A DNA stretch of 9,656 bases, from the NCBI GenBank assembly GCA_903908015.1, contig CAIVQI010000375.1:1-9656 (forward strand), in the 5' to 3' direction. Within the stretch, counting starts at the first letter, position 1; each line of letters begins with the position of its first letter. Shown here piece after piece: positions 1-6,697 of this stretch. Position numbers and translations under genes: made by a program. The DNA is from an uncultured Bacteroidota bacterium. GTDB taxonomy: Bacteria; Bacteroidota; Bacteroidia; UBA7662. The notes under the pieces are model-generated. The model ran no database searches and was not told the DNA's origin. It saw nothing but the letters and a program-made list of their open reading frames with translations.

Positions 1-767
1 CTGAGCGGGGATGGGCTACCCCCGGTGGCCGTTAAATTTACCCCGCCATTGGTGGCGCCTGAACAACCCGCGTTTGTAACCAAGCCCGATAGCGTTGGCG
101 CAGTACAAGCAGGTACACTAGTGAGGGCACCTACAGCAATTTGCACTCCAGCTACAGACTCATAGGCGATTTCAGCGATGGTGCGCACCGTAATGGCATT
201 ACCAACAGTCATTCTTCCCCAACCATAATGTGTTAAACCATCGCTGGCCACAAATCGAAAACCGAAATAGTTATCGGCATTGAGCTGCCAGTTTCCTGGA
301 TTTGATCCAACAACAACTGCTCCGCTCCCAAAGGAACGTGAAGCGTTTACCAAGGTTCCGGTGGCCAAATTCCCCGCACTACCTGTTGTAACGCCCGGAT
401 ACCGACACATCCCCGTTCCCGATGCATTATACCAAGTCAGGCTAGTCGCGGAGTAAGGATTGATGTCCCATCCAGCAACTACTGAACCAGCTGAACCTGT
501 TGCCTGGGTTTCTACATTAATGTACAGCCCATCAATATTAGCAGGAATCACCAGATTGGCATTGTTCCAGTGCACCACAGCAGCATCGGCATCCATTAAA
601 CTACCTGCAGTCAATAGGGCCGCCGCAGAGCAGGTTTTCAAGTGGCGCGACAAACGAGATTGTAGTCCGACCAAAGGGGCAGACTGCTCTTCAACCGCTA
701 CAGCATCCGAATTGGACCTGACCACTGATTGAACGAACGTGAACAAATTGTTGAATTTTTTGAGCAT
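1..767 (-). CDS. Secreted/surface protein with beta-sandwich domain and SprB-like repeat (3' end cut off)
   Basis: An open frame runs without a stop from an ATG at 767 to the left edge, giving 255 codons; the C-terminus is missing. Residues 1-45 are a polar, partly basic stretch. A short hydrophobic segment follows at about 46-58 (SAAALLTAG), then an Ala-rich possible cleavage site near 60-63, so the signal peptide would have an unusually long N-region. Residues 64-214 look like the Gly/Asn/Trp-rich beta-sandwich seen in PEP-CTERM-like exported proteins: IPANIDGLYINVET (74-87), GWDINPY (99-105), YFGFRFV (167-173), HYGWGRMTVG (180-189), IAYES (200-204) and AVGA (211-214). From 219 a Cys-containing repeat starts (PACTAP, then CSGATNGGVNLTATGG at 235-250). 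This resembles Bacteroidota SprB-type adhesin repeats, so more repeats and a type IX secretion tail are likely beyond the edge. Function is unknown; a surface adhesin or matrix protein is inferred. An in-frame TTG at codon 43 would give a conventional-length signal peptide and is an alternative start. Confidence 0.75.
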   Translation of the reverse strand, partial: MLKKFNNLFTFVQSVVRSNSDAVAVEEQSAPLVGLQSRLSRHLKTCSAAALLTAGSLMDADAAVVHWNNANLVIPANIDGLYINVETQATGSAGSVVAGWDINPYSATSLTWYNASGTGMCRYPGVTTGSAGNLATGTLVNASRSFGSGAVVVGSNPGNWQLNADNYFGFRFVASDGLTHYGWGRMTVGNAITVRTIAEIAYESVAGVQIAVGALTSVPACTAPTLSGLVTNAGCSGATNGGVNLTATGGSPSPL

Positions 768-794
768 AGTATTTAATTTAGGGTGCAATATAAA

Positions 795-814
795 GATTTT
801 TTTTTAAAAAAATC
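795..814. repeat. A/T-rich inverted repeat in divergent intergenic region
   Basis: The arms GATTTTTTT (795-803) and AAAAAAATC (806-814) are perfect reverse complements separated by TT. They lie between the divergent starts of the surface protein (767) and the antiporter (885). This could be a bendable A-tract or upstream promoter element, or a chance low-complexity repeat. A terminator role is unlikely because it lies upstream of both genes. Confidence 0.45.
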
Positions 815-864
815 CGGCCACATCCATTGCACTTACTGTGGTGTATAAATCCCCGATATTCCAA

Positions 865-872
865 TACTTTTG
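865..872 (+). promoter_or_regulatory. Bacteroidota -7 promoter box for the antiporter gene
   Basis: TACTTTTG matches the Bacteroidota housekeeping -7 consensus TAnnTTTG exactly. It ends 12 bases before the ATG at 885. It overlaps a possible TTG start at 870, which favours the ATG as the true start. No convincing -33 TTTG/TTG element is seen at the usual spacing. Confidence 0.55.
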
Positions 873-884
873 TTCAGTCAACCG

Positions 885-2165
885 ATGAACGCCACCGTCC
901 TTCAACTCCCATTTTTTACCAATCTTCTCATCTTATTGGTAGCGGCCCGCATTTTGGGAGAACTTATGGCCCGCTTCAGGCAACCTGCCATGTTGGGCGA
1001 GATTTTGGCAGGCATTCTGTTGGGGCCCAGCGTTCTGGGCATCATGGACCGAACCGAGGAAATCAAGGTGATTTCCGACCTGGGCATTTTTTTGCTTGTG
1101 ATCCTGGCCGGACTAGAAATCAATATTGATGACATTCTGCGTTCCATTAAGGGGCGAAACATATTGACATCCTTAACGGCTTTGGCCCTACCCCTGACTG
1201 GCGGCTGGTTGGTTGGCCAGGTATTCGGGCTTGACGCCTCTTCGGGTCTTTTGATTGGCCTGTGTATGGCCATCACTGCCCTTCCTGTGGGCATACGTAT
1301 GCTTCAGGATATGGGACGCTTGAATACCCCACTCGGACAACGGCTCATTTCGGTCGCCATTTTCGATGACGTGCTCGCCTTATCCTTACTCGGCATTATA
1401 CTGAGCCTTCAAAACACCGATATGTCTGTAGCCGCCATCAGCAGTGCCGGCATCGCGTCGCTACTCAAACTTCTTGCATTGCTCGGGATCCTGGGTGGGG
1501 CTTATTTTTTATTGCGCCGCATCATCCAAAAGGGAAATTATCTGGAAGATTACCTGAACAAGTTACTCTTGATTTTGCGGGGCAAGGAACCCCTCTTTGG
1601 GATTTTCTTTGCCTTTATTCTCTTGTTCTCCACCCTTACAGAAGGTCTCGGATTGCATTTCATTGTTGGAACTTTTTTTGCCGCCCTGCTCATCAACGAA
1701 ACTGTGGTAGGACCTGTGCATTTCAAATCCATAGAAAAAACGACTGGAAACATGGCTATGGGGTTTTTGGCGCCTGTTTTTTTCGCAGGAATCGGCTTAG
1801 AATTTGAGATTCGCGCCATCAGCAATCTAAACCTTCTCGCTACTGTACTGCTTGCTTCGGTCGCAACCAAGTTTGCTGGTGGATACTTTGGTGGATTACT
1901 GGCTGGAATGAATCACAGAGATTCTGTGGTATTGGGGGTCGGCCTAAATGCCCGTGGAATTATGGAGATAGTGGTGGCCAACACCGCCTACGCGGGTGGA
2001 CTCATCAATACTGAAGTATTCTCTATCCTTATATTAATGAGCGGTGTGGCCATGATCGCCACTCCGATTGCTTTGAAACGGGCATTTTCATGGAACGACA
2101 ACACAATGACCCCATCAAAACGCGGGGAGCCCACCCATGAACAAGCCATCCATATTAATAGGTAG
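885..2165 (+). CDS. CPA2-family cation:proton antiporter
   Basis: This encodes an integral inner-membrane protein of 426 residues when started at the ATG at 885. The frame extends to a TTG at 870, but that codon lies inside a -7 promoter box. The protein is hydrophobic through about residue 400, consistent with a dozen or so membrane helices and the Na_H_Exchanger fold. Family signatures include FRQPAMLGEILAGILLGPSVLG near 31-52, GIFLLVILAGLEI (67-79), the paired aspartates IFDDVLAL (159-166; D161/D162) expected at the ion-binding site of electrogenic CPA2 exchangers, GLHFIVGTFFAALL (256-269) and GLNARGIMEIVVA (353-365) with a conserved Arg. It probably exchanges Na+ or K+ for protons across the cytoplasmic membrane. 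There is no TrkA-N or UspA regulatory domain; the protein ends in a short polar tail of about 24 residues, so it is unlike full-length KefB/KefC. The family call is firm; the ion is not determined. Its stop lies 11 bases from the end of the convergent TerB/J-domain gene. Confidence 0.9.
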   Translation: MNATVLQLPFFTNLLILLVAARILGELMARFRQPAMLGEILAGILLGPSVLGIMDRTEEIKVISDLGIFLLVILAGLEINIDDILRSIKGRNILTSLTALALPLTGGWLVGQVFGLDASSGLLIGLCMAITALPVGIRMLQDMGRLNTPLGQRLISVAIFDDVLALSLLGIILSLQNTDMSVAAISSAGIASLLKLLALLGILGGAYFLLRRIIQKGNYLEDYLNKLLLILRGKEPLFGIFFAFILLFSTLTEGLGLHFIVGTFFAALLINETVVGPVHFKSIEKTTGNMAMGFLAPVFFAGIGLEFEIRAISNLNLLATVLLASVATKFAGGYFGGLLAGMNHRDSVVLGVGLNARGIMEIVVANTAYAGGLINTEVFSILILMSGVAMIATPIALKRAFSWNDNTMTPSKRGEPTHEQAIHINR

Positions 2166-2176
2166 GATCGCGCCTC

Positions 2177-2920
2177 TCAAACAATTCCTCTGGCTTTTTT
2201 TATCTGATCCCATGCATGGTTGAGCTGTTGGAACTTTTCCTGGGCCGCCTTTTGGGCCTCAGCGCCAAGAGACGCCACTTTATCGGGATGATGCTTGGCG
2301 GCAAGTCGGCGGTAGGCCTTCTTGAGGTCCTCATCACTCGAATCGGGGGTACACTCCAAAACGGTGTAAAAATCCTCCGTGGTTTGGCCAAAAAGTGCCC
2401 GAATCGATTGATAATCGGCATCAGAGATGCGCAAGCGCTTGGCAAGATCCAGGAGCATCGTCTCTTCAGTCTGACTCAGTGCACCATCCGCCAAAGCAAT
2501 GCCAAACAACAAGTGAAGCAATTCCAATCGGCCGGAATGCGGCATATTTTCGGCAATCTGCCGGCAAACAGGCCTGTGGTCGAAGTCCTTTGCCACCACT
2601 TCCCGTAACATGAGCGTGAGTCGACGCGCTTGCTCCAGACCAAAGCTTTTTTTCAGCACCTCTTTCACATAATCGAGCTCAGATTTCAAAATTTTGCCAT
2701 CCGCCTTCATGATGGCAGCAGTCAACACGAGCAAGGATAAGCCAAAATCGCCTACTGGCTGGTCGGGATCCCTACCCGGCATCTCCCCATAATTCCGCTC
2801 CACTTCCTGTGACCTGCCGTCGAGCAATGACCCTAAGGCATATCCCAACAATGCGCCCAAAGGACCACCCATGGCCCATCCCAAGCCGCCTCCGATCCAT
2901 TTCGACCATGCTGCACCCAT
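2177..2920 (-). CDS. TerB-like and J-domain protein (DjlA-like co-chaperone)
   Basis: The protein has 247 residues in three parts. Residues 8-34 are Gly-rich and hydrophobic (GGGLGWAMGGPLGALLGYALG), a glycine-zipper-like segment that could associate with or span the membrane. Residues about 57-178 form an all-helical TerB-like domain with the paired acidic signatures IMKADGKI (70-77) and ALADGALSQTEE (142-153). Residues 182-247 are a C-terminal J-domain (DFYTVLECTPDSSDEDLKKAYR) with the HPD tripeptide at 211-213 needed to stimulate DnaK ATPase. The order of membrane segment, TerB-like domain and C-terminal J-domain matches DjlA, so a membrane-linked DnaK co-chaperone is inferred; the client is unknown. 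A TATTTTAG element (2952-2945 on the minus strand), one mismatch from the -7 consensus, lies 24 bases upstream of the ATG. The gene is divergent from the M3 peptidase gene, with 48 bases between the starts. Confidence 0.85.
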   Translation of the reverse strand: MGAAWSKWIGGGLGWAMGGPLGALLGYALGSLLDGRSQEVERNYGEMPGRDPDQPVGDFGLSLLVLTAAIMKADGKILKSELDYVKEVLKKSFGLEQARRLTLMLREVVAKDFDHRPVCRQIAENMPHSGRLELLHLLFGIALADGALSQTEETMLLDLAKRLRISDADYQSIRALFGQTTEDFYTVLECTPDSSDEDLKKAYRRLAAKHHPDKVASLGAEAQKAAQEKFQQLNHAWDQIKKARGIV

Positions 2921-2956
2921 CGCTATAAATCGATTTTTATCGCGCTAAAATACCTA

Positions 2957-2964
2957 TATTTTTG
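2957..2964 (+). promoter_or_regulatory. Bacteroidota -7 promoter box for the M3 peptidase gene
   Basis: TATTTTTG is an exact match to TAnnTTTG and ends only 4 bases before the ATG at 2969. With the usual spacing of this box to the start site, transcription would begin at or next to the A of the start codon, giving a leaderless mRNA. No Shine-Dalgarno sequence precedes the ATG. Confidence 0.55.
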
Positions 2965-2968
2965 TGCC

Positions 2969-4702
2969 ATGTCTCAGAAAATCTCATTGCCTCGTCGCCG
3001 TCAGTTCTTGCCTGACGACTGGCAACTCAACTCGTGGGAGGATGCCGCGCCCTTCTTCGAACAACTCGAACTAATGCCTTTGGATGAGCCCGATCGTCTT
3101 GATGCCTTCCTGAGGTGCCGCTCGGAACTTGAGTCGGCATTGGACGAAAACCTCGCCTGGCGCTACATCCGCATGACATGCAACACTGAGGATGTTGAGA
3201 AACGGACTGCCTATGAATACTTCATCGAATCTGTGTATCCGCAGATGGCCCCGTGGAATGACCGCCTAAACCGCAAAATGGCTGATTGTGCCTTGCTGCG
3301 ACATCATACCGACCCAGGATTGCGGCTCTATATGCAACGCATCCTGGCCGAGATTCGGCTCTATCGCGCAGAGAATATTCCCCTTCTGACCGAACTCAAA
3401 CAACTTGAAAGTCGGTACGGAGCCTTGGTGGGGGCATTCCTCATCGAGCTCGATGGACAGGAATTAACGCTGCCCCAGGCCGCTGTGTTGTTGAAATCGC
3501 CCGATCGTGCACTGCGTGAACGGGTGTGGCATCTCATCTGGGATCGCCGCGCTGCGGACGCCGACACGCTCAATGACCTGATGGACCGCATGCTTGCGCT
3601 TCGGCACCAAATAGCTCTTGGGGCAGGTTTCGACTCCTACATCCCCTATCGGTTTCTGGAATTGGGTCGCTTCGATTACAACAGCGATGACTGCCTGGCG
3701 TTCCATGAAGCGATCCTCACCGAGGTGCTGCCCCTGTGCGAACGATTTCATAGCGATCGGGCTAAGCGCCTGAAATTGGATCAGTTGCGTCCATGGGATA
3801 CACGGGCAGAACCCGTTGAACACCAACCACTGACTCCATTTGACAGTGAAAAACAACTCACTGAGCGAAGCATAAAAGCTTTTGCCAACATTGACCCCTA
3901 TTTTGGCGATTGCCTGTATACCATGCGTGAATTGGGCCATTTCGACCTATACAGCCGCAAAGGAAAAGCCCCTGGAGGCTATAATTATCCGCTGATGGAG
4001 ACAGGGGCCCCGTTTATTTTTATGAATGCCGCGGGCACGATGGAAGACCTTGAAACGATGATGCATGAGGGGGGGCATGCTGTTCATTCATTCCTGACAG
4101 CCGACCTTCCCCTGGGCGCCTACCGACAACTGCCTTCTGAAACCGCCGAATTGGCCTCCATGAGTATGGAATTGCTGGCGATGGAGTCTTATCCGGTTTT
4201 TTTTGATCGTTCGGATGAAGTTCAACGGGCGCGTTACGAGCAGTTGCAACGGTCTCTCACGGTCTTGCCATGGATTGCTGCCATCGATGCCTTTCAACAC
4301 TGGATGTATGCGCATCCAGGCCATTCTCGTACGGATCGTGCCGCAAAATGGTCGGAAATTTCCGGCCGCTTTGGGGGGGTTGCCGTTGACTGGTCTGGAC
4401 TTGAATGGGCGCATGCCTTGCAATGGCAGGCTCAATTGCATCTGTTCGAGGTGCCATTTTATTATATCGAATATGGCTTTGCCCAATTGGGCGCTTTGGG
4501 GGTTTGGAAACGACGGCTTGAATTGGGTGAACAGGCACTGGTTGACTACCGTGCCGCCTTGTCGCTCGGTCAAACCCGCTCTGTGCGGGATGTTTATGAC
4601 CGTGCCGGAGTAAGGTTTGGCGCCGAGCCTCATAGAATTAGAACCTTGGTGGGCTTTGTGGAATCTTACCTCAATCAATTGATGACTCATGTTCCTGACT
4701 GA
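2969..4702 (+). CDS. M3-family oligoendopeptidase (zinc metallopeptidase)
   Basis: The 577-residue protein has no signal peptide and is probably cytosolic. It cleaves short peptides, as do PepF and thimet oligopeptidase relatives. The zinc site is clear: HEGGH at residues 366-370 (within TMMHEGGHAVHSF), with E394 in ETAELASMSMELL as the likely third ligand, 24 residues after H370, close to the spacing in thimet oligopeptidase. Other family features are the N-terminal helical region (LPDDWQLNSWEDAAPFFEQL), the Gly/Tyr-rich segment before the metal site (KGKAPGGYNYPLM) and the C-terminal FYYIEYGFAQLGALGVW segment typical of the M3B/PepF branch. Length is normal and no frame break is seen. The ATG at 2969 is the natural start, directly after the -7 box. 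The gene converges with recX with 43 bases between the stops. It probably helps recycle peptides left by other proteases; the specific substrate is unknown. Confidence 0.92.
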   Translation: MSQKISLPRRRQFLPDDWQLNSWEDAAPFFEQLELMPLDEPDRLDAFLRCRSELESALDENLAWRYIRMTCNTEDVEKRTAYEYFIESVYPQMAPWNDRLNRKMADCALLRHHTDPGLRLYMQRILAEIRLYRAENIPLLTELKQLESRYGALVGAFLIELDGQELTLPQAAVLLKSPDRALRERVWHLIWDRRAADADTLNDLMDRMLALRHQIALGAGFDSYIPYRFLELGRFDYNSDDCLAFHEAILTEVLPLCERFHSDRAKRLKLDQLRPWDTRAEPVEHQPLTPFDSEKQLTERSIKAFANIDPYFGDCLYTMRELGHFDLYSRKGKAPGGYNYPLMETGAPFIFMNAAGTMEDLETMMHEGGHAVHSFLTADLPLGAYRQLPSETAELASMSMELLAMESYPVFFDRSDEVQRARYEQLQRSLTVLPWIAAIDAFQHWMYAHPGHSRTDRAAKWSEISGRFGGVAVDWSGLEWAHALQWQAQLHLFEVPFYYIEYGFAQLGALGVWKRRLELGEQALVDYRAALSLGQTRSVRDVYDRAGVRFGAEPHRIRTLVGFVESYLNQLMTHVPD

Positions 4703-4745
4703 ATTAACCTGGCCATCGGTCGGCAAAAAATGTCATGGTTGTTCG

Positions 4746-5276
4746 TTATTCGGGTTGCGCTTGCTGATCAAACTCCTCTGTGGTGCTCAGTCGATAAGCT
4801 TCTGAACGGGCCTGGGCCACGGTGTAGCCCTTGGCGTGCAAAAAACGCATGAGGCGGATTCTGCGTTCAGCTATCGGATATTGATTGAGCCGCCCCCACT
4901 TTGTTTCTGCCAGTTTGTGTAGGGTCTCCTGTTGCTCGTCAACCTCCATTGAATCCATCGCCGCCTCAATATGCTCGGTCGATATGCCCTGACGGATGAG
5001 CCCCATCCTGATTTTGGCCAATCCCCACTTCTTTTGCCGCATCTTGCTGCGTGCATACAAAGCAGCGAAACGCCATTCGTTGAGGTACCCCTGATCGGTA
5101 AGTTGCTGCTCCCAATCCCTTCCCTTTTCGGGATCGACGCCGCGGCGTTCCATCCATGCCCGCACCTGCTGCAGCGACCGCTCTTGACGGGCGCAATAAT
5201 TCATCAACTGTGCCATTCTTGGCCCTCTCACTGAACCTTTTGTAGCCCCAGACGGCTCTTTCTCCTTATTCTCCAT
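4746..5276 (-). CDS. recX: Regulatory protein RecX
   Basis: The 176-residue, highly charged helical protein has the repeated three-helix architecture of RecX, a modulator that binds RecA filaments and inhibits or tunes recombinase activity in the cytoplasm. Family-like segments are LMNYCARQERSLQQVRAWMERRG (24-46), LTDQGYLNEWRFAALYARSKMRQKKWGLAKIRMGLIRQGIS (59-99), and a third module with WGRL (127-130) and RRIRLMRFLHAKGYTVAQA (138-156). The frame stays open upstream to 5354, but that would overlap the MFS start and read through the promoter. The ATG at 5276 (MENKEKEPSG) sits 3 bases after an exact -7 box and gives a normal RecX length. No recA gene is visible here, so the gene stands apart from recA in this window. 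Confidence 0.88.
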   Translation of the reverse strand: MENKEKEPSGATKGSVRGPRMAQLMNYCARQERSLQQVRAWMERRGVDPEKGRDWEQQLTDQGYLNEWRFAALYARSKMRQKKWGLAKIRMGLIRQGISTEHIEAAMDSMEVDEQQETLHKLAETKWGRLNQYPIAERRIRLMRFLHAKGYTVAQARSEAYRLSTTEEFDQQAQPE

Positions 5277-5279
5277 CCC

Positions 5280-5287
5280 CAAAAATA
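5280..5287 (-). promoter_or_regulatory. Bacteroidota -7 promoter box for recX
   Basis: Read on the minus strand, 5287 to 5280 is TATTTTTG, an exact TAnnTTTG match, followed by GGG and then the recX ATG at 5276. This implies a leaderless or nearly leaderless transcript and supports the chosen recX start. The box sits 48 bases from the divergent MFS start codon. Confidence 0.55.
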
Positions 5288-5335
5288 CAACTGCAAACCT
5301 GCCTGTAATGCGCATCTTTTGGTGTAATTTGGGCC

Positions 5336-6655
5336 GTGCCCCACGAATCCCCAACCCACAACCGCAGGGCTCTGCTGCTGCTGTTCTCGGCCAACACTAT
5401 ATCAGGGGCAGCGCAAGGCATCAGCATGATTGCCGTGCCTTGGTATGTCATCGACCAGCTCGGTGCTGGTGTTATTTTTTCGTCGTTCTACGCTGCTTTT
5501 ACCCTGCTTAGCGTGTTTTGGGTGATGTATGCCGGAGCCCTTATCGATCGATTCGACCGCCGGCGACTTTTTATGGGACTGAACGCCGTTTGTGGTTCGG
5601 TTGCCCTTGCTGGGGGTTTTTACGGATGGGCAACTGGGCCGCTAAGCATTGTACCCGCTCTCTTTGTGATGGGGGTAACCCTGCTTAATTTCAACCTGCA
5701 CTATCCGGCTTTGTATGCCTTTGCACAGGAAATGACCGATGCACTTCATTATAAAAGGATCATTAGTCGCCTCGAGATTCAAGGACAGTCGACCAGCATG
5801 CTGTCGGGGGCCTTGGCTGCACTGTTGCTGGAAGGGACAACTTCCGGACATGAGGTGTTGTTGTTGGGGATTCCGGTGGCCCTCCCCTTCGACATCCCTC
5901 GCTGGTCGCTCCACGACATTTTCTTGCTGGATGGCATCACTTATTTCATCTCTGTGTTATTGATATCAGCCATCCGGTACCGTGCACTCACCCCATATAA
6001 CCCAGAGCCTGGTCGTGTTCTCGACCGTTTGCGCAGTGGCTACGCCTACCTTAAATTAAATCCCTGGCTGCTGCGATTCGGCATGCTGAGCTATGGCGTA
6101 TTTGTGACGGTACTCGTGGAGGATCGGGTGTTGTTGCCCACCTACATCCGACAACACCTTTCGGGCGGCGCCGATGTCTTTGCGTCCAATGAAATGCTGT
6201 TTGCTTTCGGTGCCCTTTGTTCTGGCTTCGTGGCGGGATCTGTTTTGGGTAGATGGCCCGCTGTGTATGGGGTATCCGTCTTAATGGCCCTGATGGGCGT
6301 GCTTTTTGCCGCATTGACATTCTCGAAAAGCTTGTCGTATGTGTTTGTTTTTTCTTTTGTTTATGGATTTGTCAATACGGCGGTTCGCATCCTTCGGGTT
6401 CAGTATTTGTTTAGGCGGGTAGAAAACGGGAAAATGGGCAGGGTTTTGAGCTTTTTTAAGGTCACCGACACGCTCGCACGTGGATTTTTTATTGCGTTGT
6501 TCAGCCTAAGCTGGTTCCATGAAGGCAACCAAATCAGATTTGCTTTTTTAATTCTCTCAGTTTTTCTTCTGCTTTGTGCGCTGGGTATTTGGTACACGGC
6601 ACGGCCATTATTGGCTGAAGATGCATCTGGGGGCCGTCGTTTCACCCATCATTAG
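5336..6655 (+). CDS. Major facilitator superfamily (MFS) transporter
   Basis: The 439-residue inner-membrane protein has a short cytoplasmic N-terminus, then about ten to twelve hydrophobic segments beginning near residue 12. The loop between helices 2 and 3 carries an MFS motif-A-like sequence, GALIDRFDRRR (67-77). A central, more polar stretch around 215-240 (RYRALTPYNPEPGRVLDRLRSGYAYLK) fits the cytoplasmic loop joining the two six-helix halves. This is typical of MFS exporters of drugs or siderophore-like molecules, but the substrate cannot be read from sequence. The start is GTG at 5336; no ATG lies before the first helix, and the next Met (31) would delete part of it. TAATTTG at 5325-5331, one base shorter than the -7 consensus, ends 4 bases before the GTG. 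It is divergent from recX (59 bases between starts) and is followed 42 bases later by murF-alr on the same strand. Confidence 0.85.
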   Translation: MPHESPTHNRRALLLLFSANTISGAAQGISMIAVPWYVIDQLGAGVIFSSFYAAFTLLSVFWVMYAGALIDRFDRRRLFMGLNAVCGSVALAGGFYGWATGPLSIVPALFVMGVTLLNFNLHYPALYAFAQEMTDALHYKRIISRLEIQGQSTSMLSGALAALLLEGTTSGHEVLLLGIPVALPFDIPRWSLHDIFLLDGITYFISVLLISAIRYRALTPYNPEPGRVLDRLRSGYAYLKLNPWLLRFGMLSYGVFVTVLVEDRVLLPTYIRQHLSGGADVFASNEMLFAFGALCSGFVAGSVLGRWPAVYGVSVLMALMGVLFAALTFSKSLSYVFVFSFVYGFVNTAVRILRVQYLFRRVENGKMGRVLSFFKVTDTLARGFFIALFSLSWFHEGNQIRFAFLILSVFLLLCALGIWYTARPLLAEDASGGRRFTHH

Positions 6656-6678
6656 ACGCATTCTCTGTAGGTCGCCCC

Positions 6679-6686
6679 TATCTTTG
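6679..6686 (+). promoter_or_regulatory. Bacteroidota -7 promoter box for murF-alr
   Basis: TATCTTTG is an exact match to TAnnTTTG, located between the MFS stop (6655) and the murF-alr ATG (6698), ending 11 bases before it. It suggests the fusion gene has its own promoter even though it follows the MFS gene on the same strand. The expected start site makes the TTG at 6689 an unlikely start codon. Confidence 0.55.
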
Positions 6687-6697
6687 CGTTGATTTAT

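Noticed and set aside
460..732. Plus-strand open frame of 90 codons opposite the surface protein gene
   Set aside because: The minus-strand frame reads continuously across it with recognisable domain motifs; the plus-strand translation has no recognisable features and is an antisense shadow.
3464..3940. Minus-strand open frame of 158 codons inside the M3 peptidase gene
   Set aside because: It lies wholly opposite a well-supported peptidase coding sequence and shows no family motifs or promoter.
4088..4726. Minus-strand open frame of 212 codons opposite the 3' half of the M3 gene
   Set aside because: It is long but antisense to the zinc-site and C-terminal regions of the peptidase; its length reflects codon bias in the real gene, and its composition shows no recognisable domain.
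4703..4745. Possible terminator between the convergent M3 and recX genes
   Set aside because: GCC/GGC can form only a 3-bp stem and is followed by A's, not T's, on the plus strand; for recX the T-run precedes the stem, so neither direction fits an intrinsic terminator.
5277..5354. Upstream extension of recX to a start at 5354
   Set aside because: It would read through the -7 box and overlap the MFS start codon, and the extra 26 residues have no RecX character.
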